Part shown: positions 7,928 through 14,328 of the stretch, in pieces
Layout of the letters: each line of letters begins with the position of its first letter
Numbering within the stretch: the first letter of the stretch is position 1
From: an uncultured Lachnospiraceae bacterium
GTDB taxonomy: Bacteria > Bacillota > Clostridia > Lachnospirales > Lachnospiraceae
NCBI GenBank assembly: GCA_910578085.1
Contig: CAJTPM010000004.1
Location: forward strand, 62,001 to 126,000
Direction of reading: 5' to 3'
Length of the DNA: 64,000 nucleotides
Position numbers and translations under genes: made by a program
Notes under the pieces: model-generated
Told to the model about the DNA's origin: nothing
The model's database searches: none
The model's input: the letters and a program-made list of their open reading frames with translations, nothing else

Positions 7928-8206
7928 ATGCCAAAGTATTATGAGTATATGGTTGCAGGTTATTATCTGTATTTTACATCGTATTGCACGGTTGAGTGTA
8001 TGCATGTTCACGCCAGTGACAGGGAGCTTACAGAAGGTGGATCTGCCAAGTTTTTTGTAAAAGACAATGGAGATACAATTCTTCAAAATAAAGGCCGATT
8101 AAATGATAGAGAGGTATTGAAGATTCAGAAATTTATTAAAAAGAATTATCGTGAAATGTTTATGAAATGGTCAGAATACAGTAAAAAAGGATTTTATCAA
8201 AAATAG
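7928..8206 (+). CDS. DUF4160-like protein, third gene of the operon
   Basis: A 92-residue protein. The ATG at 7928 overlaps nothing and has GGAGG within the end of the preceding gene. The pattern YYLYFTSYC, then MHVHAS, then GSAKFFVKDNGDTI and a C-terminal helix NDREVLKIQKFIKKNYREMFMKWSEYS matches the DUF4160 layout: short strands, an HxH pair, then a helix ending in a W-x-E segment. DUF4160 proteins are small, often basic, and are found next to DUF2442 or other small genes in units suspected to be toxin-antitoxin modules. Here the upstream neighbours are two different small acidic proteins. Activity is unknown. Confidence 0.72.
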   Translation: MPKYYEYMVAGYYLYFTSYCTVECMHVHASDRELTEGGSAKFFVKDNGDTILQNKGRLNDREVLKIQKFIKKNYREMFMKWSEYSKKGFYQK

Positions 8207-8304
8207 ACATAAGGATTCAGTACTTCTAACAACGGCAGAAGTTTATTATCTAAGAACAGCCGTTGCTTGTCGTTCTCTTAACAAACGTATAAGGAGATAC
8301 GGCA

Positions 8305-8529
8305 ATGAAGCAAAGTTTAATCAATGATGTCCTTCAGGCAATGCTGCCATATTTGAATAATGAACAGGCAGAGCGGCTGCAGGTAGTAATGCAGCATGAA
8401 TTGTTTAGTTATGAGTTGATTGAAAAAGAAAGTAAAGACAAGGAAACAAAATTAAATTTAGTGGAATTATTTTTGGCTGAAAAAAGAATTGAAGGGTGTT
8501 CGGAAAAATCTTTAAAATATTATAATTGA
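8305..8529 (+). pseudogene. truncated tyrosine recombinase (integrase N-terminus)
   Basis: A 74-codon frame beginning MKQSLINDVLQAMLPYLNN with AAGGAGAT upstream. It matches the N-terminal, SAM-like arm-binding region of XerD-type integrases from clostridial mobile elements, up to EGCSEKSLKYY. It then stops. The whole catalytic domain (R-H-x-R-Y) is absent, because the sequence switches at about 8524 to the opposite-strand end of a serine recombinase. This is a deletion remnant and cannot be an active recombinase. Confidence 0.8.
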
Positions 8530-8938
8530 TGATGTTGCGGAACGGTGTAATGTCCATTTGTGCGTTGTCTATGGAGTCCACGCCGTCATTGATTGCAATA
8601 TACCGCACGTTATGGTTGGGGAAAAACACCTCGATATAAGTACCTGTTTCAAGGTAATTCCTCCCCAAACGTGACAGGTCTTTTGTGATGAGCGTTGACA
8701 CTTCCCCGTCCTGTATGTCCTCGATAAGCTGTCGGAATGCGGGGCGGTCGTAGTTTGTACCGCTGTAACCGTCATCAACATAGAACTGGCAGTTCAGAAA
8801 ACCGTTGCGCTTTGCATAATCTTTCAGCATGGTTTTCTGTGTGCTGATGCTCATGCTCTCGTTGTTCGTGCCGTCGTCTTTGGAAAGCCTGCAATATAAA
8901 GCAGTGATTTTGTCGTTATTCAGTTTTGCCCTTTTCAT
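8524..8938 (-). pseudogene. truncated large serine recombinase (TnpX/TndX-type N-terminus)
   Basis: The N-terminal 138 residues of a serine recombinase, starting at 8938 after an AAGGAGG site. Seen: ALYCRLSKDDG with the catalytic Ser near residue 19, DDGYSGTNYDRPAFRQL, and ITKDLSRLGRNYLE, which form the resolvase fold. Homology ends at about MDITPFRNIIN; beyond it the frame only reads through the antisense of the integrase fragment and stops at 8405. The recombinase domain, zinc-binding domain and coiled coil of full proteins (over 500 residues) are missing. A remnant of a Tn4451-like or related mobilisable element. Confidence 0.85.
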
Positions 8939-8978
8939 TTCGTCCTCCTTGATGAAAAGGGACTTCCTCTTAACTCCT

Positions 8979-8984
8979 ATTATA
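8979..8984 (-). promoter_or_regulatory. -10 element before the serine recombinase
   Basis: A minus-strand TATAAT at 8984-8979, about 40 bases upstream of the recombinase start at 8938. No convincing -35 is seen, so support is partial. Confidence 0.35.
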
Positions 8985-9010
8985 CTATATTCCCTTTTCC
9001 GTTTCCAGTG

Positions 9011-9184
9011 CTAATTTACGCTGTTTTCCGCTATCTCCTTAACCCTTTTTGTTATCTGTTCCTCGGCTATCCGCTTGAATACCGTTTCCATTTTTTCAGT
9101 ACCTACATAGTGCCTTTCCACGATAATTTTTGTGGGTGGGTGCTGTCGGGTGGCTCTATGCTGTGTATCGCTGTCTTTGCTCAT
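9011..9184 (-). CDS. small transposon-associated protein, TnpW-like
   Basis: A 57-residue protein starting MSKDSDTQHRATRQHPPTK, with AAAGGAG eight bases upstream of the ATG at 9184. The layout is a disordered polar start, a central strand (TKIIVERHYVGTEKMETVFKR) and a basic C-terminal helix (AEEQITKRVKEIAEN). It lies immediately upstream of and co-directional with the serine recombinase, where Tn4451-like elements carry small genes such as tnpW. The family call is tentative; real coding status is supported by the ribosome binding site. Confidence 0.55.
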   Translation of the reverse strand: MSKDSDTQHRATRQHPPTKIIVERHYVGTEKMETVFKRIAEEQITKRVKEIAENSVN

Positions 9185-9200
9185 AAATCTGCTCCTTTAC

Positions 9201-9236
9201 AATAAAATAGAGCGCATAGATTTTTCTATACGCTCT
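9201..9236 (-). terminator. terminator of the EFR1-type gene
   Basis: The stem AGAGCGTATAGA/TCTATGCGCTCT on the minus strand is followed by ATTTTATT. It lies about 60 bases after the stop of the gene at 9295-10056. Confidence 0.6.
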
Positions 9237-9294
9237 GACGCTGTGTTAATTGTCCTGCTTTAGTTTCATAAAAGTTAGTTGACAGATTAGGAAA

Positions 9295-10056
9295 TTAAAT
9301 ATATTTATTTATATCATTTTGGTCTATAACCCTTTTGCCTAATAATGTAATCGCCTGTTTCGGACATCTGCTAATGCAACGATAACACATTGTGCATTTA
9401 TCACTTGAAACAGCAAGTCCATTTTTTATTGAGATATTACCCATAGGACACAAGCTTTTGCATAAACCGCAACCGATACATTTTTGGTGGTCGATTTTTA
9501 GTTTATCCGTATATCTTTTTGTTTTCCACCCAAAATATAATCTCTGTCCGAATAATCCTGCCAAACGATAGCCTATTCCCAATCCCTCTTGTGGTGGTTT
9601 TCCGTTTTTTATGGAATGAACTACCTTATGTATTTTTTCTTCTGCTTTCATTACCAATTCTTTATTCTTTTCGGGGCTACGTTTTAACACTTTTACATCA
9701 CCAATGCTGTCCGGCATTTTTAAATGTAAACCACCTGATATAACCGCACCATAGCTGTTTAACAGTCGTGCTAATATTCCTGCGCCGTCACCGCTGAAAA
9801 GCCCCATTGTTGCAATAATAAAAACCTTTTTTCCTTTCCAAATGTATTGATTTGACGTAACATAATCACGCAATATTTTAGGAATATTGCTGTATTGCAC
9901 TGGATACCCTATCACAATTTCATGATTATTTTTTATTTTGTCCAAGGTACATTTATCTTCAATGGAAAATGTATTTTTGCTATTGTCATATTCTGCTAAA
10001 AATTTATCCACACATAACTTTGTATTCCCTGTACCACTAAAATATATTCCTATCAT
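9295..10056 (-). CDS. EFR1-type flavodoxin/ferredoxin fusion protein
   Basis: A 253-residue cytoplasmic redox protein. ATG at 10056 is preferred over the GTG at 10059 because GGGAGG sits six bases upstream of it. Residues 1 to about 150 are a flavodoxin fold with the FMN phosphate loop IYFSGTGNTKLC and TMGLFSGDGA. The C-terminus has two 4Fe-4S motifs: CIGCGLCKSLCP and CTMCYRCISRCP. This order matches EFR1-family ferredoxins. It would carry electrons between FMN and iron-sulfur centres; the partner is unknown. It lies inside the decayed mobile element as intact cargo. Confidence 0.9.
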   Translation of the reverse strand: MIGIYFSGTGNTKLCVDKFLAEYDNSKNTFSIEDKCTLDKIKNNHEIVIGYPVQYSNIPKILRDYVTSNQYIWKGKKVFIIATMGLFSGDGAGILARLLNSYGAVISGGLHLKMPDSIGDVKVLKRSPEKNKELVMKAEEKIHKVVHSIKNGKPPQEGLGIGYRLAGLFGQRLYFGWKTKRYTDKLKIDHQKCIGCGLCKSLCPMGNISIKNGLAVSSDKCTMCYRCISRCPKQAITLLGKRVIDQNDINKYI

Positions 10057-10124
10057 CACATACCTCCCGATTTTGATGTTTCGATTAAATCATACTATAA
10101 TCACACACATATTGCTATCAGATT

Positions 10125-10343
10125 TCAATTAAATTTCTCTCTCCGCTTAGTCTTGTTTTGTTGCCTGTTACGCTGTCGGCTCTCGTTCTGAAGTTCCCTC
10201 TCAAGGTTCTTCCTGTTATAGCTGATTACCTCGGCATACGCTAATTCTATGGCGGTCTTGGTCTGCTCTTTGCCGATACTGTCATATTCAGACTGCAAAG
10301 ACTGTATCTCTGCTTTCCACTGTTTCGGCGTTGACAATTCCAA
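10125..10343 (-). pseudogene. relaxase/mobilisation protein C-terminal fragment
   Basis: The last 72 codons of a mobilisation relaxase: LSTPKQWKAEIQSLQSEYDSIGKE, then AYAEVISYNRKNLERELQNES and a very basic tail. This is the tail of MobA/MobL-type relaxases in clostridial mobilisable elements. The nicking domain (Tyr and HxH motifs) is missing. Upstream of about 10343 the frame shows no relaxase-like sequence, so the element was cut here. Confidence 0.7.
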
Positions 10344-10436
10344 AAAGCGAAAAATAAGCGAAATGGCAAATACTGAAAATGAAGGATGATTGAGATGTAA
10401 AAAACAAAAAAAGAATAGGTGGGTGAGTTATAGCAC

Positions 10437-10499
10437 AAAAACAGCAGTTCGGCCAGGGGACGATTAAACCCGGAACGGACTGCTGTTTTCTTACCCGGT
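10437..10499. terminator. bidirectional terminator-like inverted repeat
   Basis: AAAACAGCAGTtCG (from 10437) pairs with CGgACTGCTGTTTT (to 10499) around a loop of about 35 bases. The A-tract and T-tract flanks make it usable in both directions. It separates the mobile remnant from the first ytr-like module. Confidence 0.65.
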
Positions 10500-10561
10500 T
10501 TCTTTATTTTCATTGTTATTTCCGTTACTTCCGGTTCTATAAAAAAATTTTGTAAAAGTGC

Positions 10562-10589
10562 TTGACATATTGCACATACTGTATATAAT
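10562..10589 (+). promoter_or_regulatory. strong promoter of the first GntR-ABC module
   Basis: A perfect TTGACA (10562-10567), a 16-base spacer and a perfect TATAAT (10584-10589). The 5' leader to the ATG at 10729 is about 130 bases. The -10 is embedded in the palindrome at 10578-10603. Confidence 0.8.
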
Positions 10590-10603
10590 GATATATATAC
10601 GGT
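10578..10603. promoter_or_regulatory. candidate operator of the first YtrA-type regulator
   Basis: A 26-base near-palindrome: ACTGTATATA at one end and TATATACGGT at the other, one mismatch per arm. It covers the -10 element, so bound repressor would block the polymerase. The ACTGTA/TACGGT half-site geometry is close to the YtrA-type operator found upstream of the second module. Confidence 0.6.
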
Positions 10604-10728
10604 ATGCGCAAACGTTACAGGGACATGATCAAGGCGCCGGAATACGAAACAGAGAATGCAGCATGTGAGATACAAGGTATAAGATGTGCGGTATAAGGCG
10701 CGGCGGTGGTGATCCAAATGGAGGAACT

Positions 10729-11100
10729 ATGAAAATTATATTATCAAACCAGTCCGAAAAGCCGATCTATGAACAGATCAAAGAACAGCTTGAGGAACAG
10801 ATCTTAGAGGGGGAGATTCCGGAGGATACGGTGCTGCCGTCCATCCGGAAGATGGCTTCGGATCTGAAAGTCAGTGTGATCACGACGACAAGGGCTTACA
10901 AAGAACTGGAGACGGACGGCTTTATCACGACGGTGCCGGGGAAAGGGTGCATCGTTCTTGCGCCGGATAATCAGATCCTGCGGGAGCAGTATTTACGGCG
11001 GATGGAGGACGGATTTCTGCAGGCCTCTGCGGCGGCAAGGAAACTGCAGATGCCCCTTGCGGAGGCACAGGAAATTTTTAAGACAGTCTGGAACATGTGA
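10729..11100 (+). CDS. GntR-family regulator, YtrA subfamily
   Basis: A 123-residue repressor. ATG 10729 follows GGAGGAA; the longer in-frame start at 10684 has no ribosome site. Residues 1-75 are the winged helix-turn-helix (KPIYEQIKEQLEEQILEGEIPEDTVLPSIRKMA, then SVITTTRAYKELETDGFI and a wing VPGKGCIV). A short C-terminal helical dimerisation segment follows, as in YtrA regulators, without an effector domain. It heads the operon with the ABC ATPase at 11201 and permease at 12163 and likely represses it through the overlapping palindrome. Confidence 0.93.
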   Translation: MKIILSNQSEKPIYEQIKEQLEEQILEGEIPEDTVLPSIRKMASDLKVSVITTTRAYKELETDGFITTVPGKGCIVLAPDNQILREQYLRRMEDGFLQASAAARKLQMPLAEAQEIFKTVWNM

Positions 11101-11200
11101 GAGAAAGAGGCGCTGCTGACAGTATGGAGCGTGAGAGTAAATTAATATGGAAGGCAGCAGATCAGAATAAGGCAAAATCTGACAGAAAGGATGAGTGACA

Positions 11201-12103
11201 ATGATGGAATATGACAGAGGATATATGGCGGATACGCCGATGTTGGAGGTGAGAGATCTCACCAAACAATATAAAGGATTCTTACTGGATAAAGTTTCCT
11301 TTACACTGCCGAAAGGCTTTATCATGGGCTATGTGGGGCCGAACGGCGCAGGAAAGAGCACGACCCTTGGGCTGATCACGAAGACGCACAGGGCCGACGC
11401 GGGAGAGGTACTGTTAGACGGAAAGCGTTATGAGGAGGATCCGGTCTCCTACAAGGAAAAAATAGGATATGTCAGCAGCGTTTCCTATTTCCGCCCCACC
11501 ATGAACATAAAGGATGCGGTGCTCTTGCTCAGGCAGTTTTATCCGACATTCTCGAAAGAAAAGTTTTATCACTATGTAAAAGCCTGGGATCTGCCGGAGA
11601 AGAAAAAATTCTCTGCCTTTTCCACCGGAATGATGGTAAAACTGATGTTTGCCGCGGTGCTGTCGAGAGAGACGAGGCTTCTGATCCTGGACGAGGCCAC
11701 AAACGGTCTGGATATTTTATTCCGGGAGGAGATCCTTAAGCTGTTGCAGCAGTATATCGAGGACGGAGAGCACAGCGTTCTCTTTGCCACCCATATTCTG
11801 GACGATCTGGAACAGATCGCGGATTATATCGTGATGGTGGAGGACGGACGGGTGCTTCTCCAGGATACGAAGGAGGCGCTGACGGAAAGCTATATTCTGG
11901 TAAAAGGGGATGAATCGCTGCTTGCCGGGGGAAACAGAGACGGATATCTGTTGGGCGTCAAACGCTCCGCCTACGGTTTTTCGGCATTGATCAAGGCTGA
12001 CAACGCAGCCCTTCTGCCCGCCGGGACAGTGATGGAGAAACCGGACGTGAGCCAGATCATGAGTTATCTGATGAAGGGGCACGAGAAGCTGGATATTAAT
12101 TAA
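11201..12103 (+). CDS. ABC transporter ATPase (YtrB-like)
   Basis: A 300-residue ABC ATPase. ATG 11201 has AAAGGAT eight bases upstream; ATG 11204 is an alternative. Seen: Walker A GPNGAGKST near residue 48, FSTGMMVKL as a divergent signature, Walker B LLILDEATNGLD, and the H-loop FATHILDDLEQ. A C-terminal tail of about 80 residues follows. It is of the ABC-2 importer/exporter type that pairs with separate membrane subunits. The permease starts 59 bases downstream. Confidence 0.93.
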   Translation: MMEYDRGYMADTPMLEVRDLTKQYKGFLLDKVSFTLPKGFIMGYVGPNGAGKSTTLGLITKTHRADAGEVLLDGKRYEEDPVSYKEKIGYVSSVSYFRPTMNIKDAVLLLRQFYPTFSKEKFYHYVKAWDLPEKKKFSAFSTGMMVKLMFAAVLSRETRLLILDEATNGLDILFREEILKLLQQYIEDGEHSVLFATHILDDLEQIADYIVMVEDGRVLLQDTKEALTESYILVKGDESLLAGGNRDGYLLGVKRSAYGFSALIKADNAALLPAGTVMEKPDVSQIMSYLMKGHEKLDIN

Positions 12104-12162
12104 AATAATAAAAACGGCGGAACTGGAAGGGAATCTGCGGAACTGGAATAGGAGATACAAAT

Positions 12163-12798
12163 ATGAAACAAATAATTGGTTATATGGAATATGATTATAT
12201 CAAAATTAAATATGGTATGCGGTATACGATGTTAGTTTTCATTGTGGTCAGCGGTTTTTTTGCTTCAAAAAGCGGTCTGGGCGCCGTGGGCTATATGCTG
12301 TTTGGTACGATGATCTTAGCGAGCACGACTTTTGGTCCCTCGGAACACACGGTATCTTTCGGGACGCTTGTGCCGGGCAGTACCATGCAGAAAGTGCTGG
12401 GAAGGCATTTGATGGAACTGATTATGATCACTCTGAGCATCCTGTTTGGCGTGGCCATTACCAAAGGCATGGAGTTTGCAGGCTTTGATAATGGAGGAGT
12501 GGATTTACAGCTTGTGGCGGCAATTTCAGGTATCGCGCTGTTCCTGCTGGCGATTCAGAATGTGCTGCTGTATCTGTTAGTTCCGGTGCTGGGCCTGCAG
12601 TTTGCCAACATCATCCGCATGGTGCCCGGGTTTATCCTGTTTTTCTTCGTGGTGAATGAAAAAACCGTGGATTCTGTTGCCGGCATTTTGCAGGGAGCCG
12701 ACACTCCCGGGATGGTTGTATTGGGAATGGGCGCAGTAAGCCTGCTTTTGGGAATCTTTCTCTCCTATGGGATCGAGCGGAAACGACAGGGTAAGTAA
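12163..12798 (+). CDS. ABC-2 type permease subunit
   Basis: A 211-residue integral membrane protein with about six hydrophobic spans (for example YTMLVFIVVSGFF, AAISGIALFLLAIQNVLLYLLV and MVPGFILFFFVV). It starts MKQIIGYMEYDYIKIKYG, typical of the short ABC-2 permeases in YtrA-regulated modules; GGAGAT precedes the ATG. It would form the membrane channel for the ATPase encoded just upstream. Substrate unknown; in Bacillus the ytr system responds to cell-wall-active antibiotics. Confidence 0.88.
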   Translation: MKQIIGYMEYDYIKIKYGMRYTMLVFIVVSGFFASKSGLGAVGYMLFGTMILASTTFGPSEHTVSFGTLVPGSTMQKVLGRHLMELIMITLSILFGVAITKGMEFAGFDNGGVDLQLVAAISGIALFLLAIQNVLLYLLVPVLGLQFANIIRMVPGFILFFFVVNEKTVDSVAGILQGADTPGMVVLGMGAVSLLLGIFLSYGIERKRQGK

Positions 12799-12809
12799 GT
12801 AAAAAACTA

Positions 12810-12838
12810 TTGCACTCGGGATTCTCCTGTGATATGAT
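12810..12838 (+). promoter_or_regulatory. promoter of the second GntR-ABC module
   Basis: TTGCAC (4 of 6), a 17-base spacer and TATGAT. Transcription would start inside the YtrA operator at 12842-12866. Confidence 0.65.
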
Positions 12839-12841
12839 ACA

Positions 12842-12866
12842 AGTGTATTAGGACGGTTAGTACACT
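12842..12866. promoter_or_regulatory. YtrA-type operator AGTGTA-13 bp-TACACT
   Basis: AGTGTA at 12842-12847 and TACACT at 12861-12866, separated by exactly 13 bases. This is the inverted repeat described for Bacillus subtilis YtrA. It starts 4 bases after the -10 box and lies 111 bases before the ytrA-like start. A tandem TTAGTACA (12857-12864 and 12866-12873) overlaps its right half. Confidence 0.8.
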
Positions 12867-12976
12867 TAGTACAGTTGATCTATATGATAATTTGTAACAG
12901 TTCAGACAGGTTCTGACTGTCACGATATTTGTAAACTGTACGAACGGTCCCGATATTGAAAAAGGAGAATCCCGCT

Positions 12977-13336
12977 TTGATTATCATGTTGGATTATAAG
13001 GACACAAGACCGATCTATGAACAGGTCGTGGAAAAATTTCAGACTCTGATTTTAAAAGGCGTACTGGAACCGGACGAACAGCTCCCTTCCGTACGCTCTT
13101 TGGCGGTTGAGCTGTCCATCAATCCGAATACGATACAACGCGCTTATGGGGAACTGGAGCGTCAGGGCTTTATCTATACGGTAAAAGGACGGGGGGGTTT
13201 CGTCCGGTACAATGAAGATCTGCTGGAGATCAAAAAAGAGAGGCTGAAAAAGCAGCTTCTGGAAGTGATGAAGGAGGCGGAGGAGCTCAATATTCCGTTG
13301 GAGGAGCTGGTTGGGCAGCTGCGGAGCGGACAGTGA
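12977..13336 (+). CDS. ytrA: GntR-family regulator YtrA
   Basis: A 119-residue YtrA-type repressor. I place the start at TTG 12977 because AAAGGAG lies nine bases upstream; the ATG at 12986 is too far from any ribosome site. The winged helix-turn-helix spans residues 1-78 (RPIYEQVVEKFQTLILKG, LPSVRSLAVELSINPNTIQRAYGELERQGFI, wing VKGRGGFV). A short C-terminal helix (LKKQLLEVMKEAEELN) gives dimerisation. It heads the large ABC operon 13420-20224 and sits downstream of a perfect YtrA operator, so autoregulation is likely. Confidence 0.92.
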   Translation: MIIMLDYKDTRPIYEQVVEKFQTLILKGVLEPDEQLPSVRSLAVELSINPNTIQRAYGELERQGFIYTVKGRGGFVRYNEDLLEIKKERLKKQLLEVMKEAEELNIPLEELVGQLRSGQ

Positions 13337-13419
13337 GGCTGTGATAACCGGGGAGAGAGGCGTCCGGAACGCACAGAAGAACCGGGGAGTATGGAAAAAG
13401 GCGGGAGCACAGAGAAAAC

Positions 13420-14328
13420 ATGATTGAATTGAGGAATGTGACAAAACAGTTTGACAACATCATAGCGGTAGATCATGTCAGCGTAACGATAAAAGAGGGA
13501 AATGTTTTTGGTCTGATTGGAACAAACGGCGCCGGAAAAAGCACTGTATTAAGACTGACCACAGGAATATACAGGCCCGATAAGGGGGAGATCACGATCG
13601 ATTCCCTTCCGGTTTACGACAACAGAGAGGCAAAACGGAAATTTTTCTTTATTCCTGACGAACCATACTTTTTTGGCAGTGCCGACGCGGCGGAGATGGA
13701 GCGGTATTATGCCCGGGTTTATGAAACCTTTGACAGCAGGGGATTTTATGAGGGACTGGAAAAATTTGGTCTGGATAAAAAGAGGAAAATCCATACTTTT
13801 TCCAAGGGCATGAAAAAACAGCTGGCCCTGCTGCTCGGTATCTATGCCGGGACGCAGTATCTGTTCTGCGATGAGACTTTTGACGGGCTGGATCCGGTAA
13901 TGCGGCAGGGCGTCAAAGGACTTTTAGCAAAGACCATGGAAGAAAGACAGTTTACGCCGGTCATCGCCTCCCATAACCTGCGGGAATTGGAAGATATCTG
14001 CGACCATGTGGGACTGCTGCACAAGGGCGGTGTTCTGCTCTCCAGAGAACTGGAAGAAATGAAATGCAACATCCAGAAGGTGCAGTGCGTGTTAAAGAAT
14101 CCGGAGGAGTGGCAGGTCGCTCTGAAGGATGTGGATATTATACAGGAAGAGAGAAGAGGAACCCTGCATACCTTTACGGTGCGGGGCGGCAGAGAGATGG
14201 TAGAGGCAAAATTCGGCAGGCTTGAGACGGTGTTTTTTGAGATGCTGCCCCTTTCTCTGGAAGAGATCTTTATCAGTGAAACGGAGGTGGCAGGATATGA
14301 CGTTAAAAAACTCCTCATGCGAGACTGA
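13420..14328 (+). CDS. ABC transporter ATPase (YtrB-like)
   Basis: A 302-residue ABC ATPase with Walker A GTNGAGKST near residue 38, FSKGMKKQLALL as signature, and Walker B YLFCDETFDGLDP. The residue after the Walker B Asp is Glu, so it should be catalytic. H-loop IASHNLRELED. About 90 residues of C-terminal tail follow. The ribosome site before ATG 13420 is weak. The end overlaps the following permease by 32 bases, indicating coupled translation. It corresponds to YtrB in the Bacillus operon. Confidence 0.92.
   Translation: MIELRNVTKQFDNIIAVDHVSVTIKEGNVFGLIGTNGAGKSTVLRLTTGIYRPDKGEITIDSLPVYDNREAKRKFFFIPDEPYFFGSADAAEMERYYARVYETFDSRGFYEGLEKFGLDKKRKIHTFSKGMKKQLALLLGIYAGTQYLFCDETFDGLDPVMRQGVKGLLAKTMEERQFTPVIASHNLRELEDICDHVGLLHKGGVLLSRELEEMKCNIQKVQCVLKNPEEWQVALKDVDIIQEERRGTLHTFTVRGGREMVEAKFGRLETVFFEMLPLSLEEIFISETEVAGYDVKKLLMRD

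Larger units (their letters stand above)
8305..10343. mobile_element. decayed mobilisable element remnant
   Basis: Two recombinase stubs joined tail to tail, a small transposon-type gene, an EFR1-type cargo gene and the last 72 codons of a relaxase lie within 2 kb. The stretch is AT-richer than its flanks. Every mobility gene is truncated, so the element is immobile now. Exact ends are uncertain: the left side may extend to about 7260 and the right boundary is close to 10343, where relaxase homology starts abruptly. Confidence 0.7.

Noticed and set aside
12942..12956. A second CCGATAT with a TAAA upstream, resembling another sigma-28 promoter
   Set aside because: The gap is two to three bases too short, and transcription would start on top of the ribosome site of the YtrA gene, which already has a good sigma-A promoter upstream.
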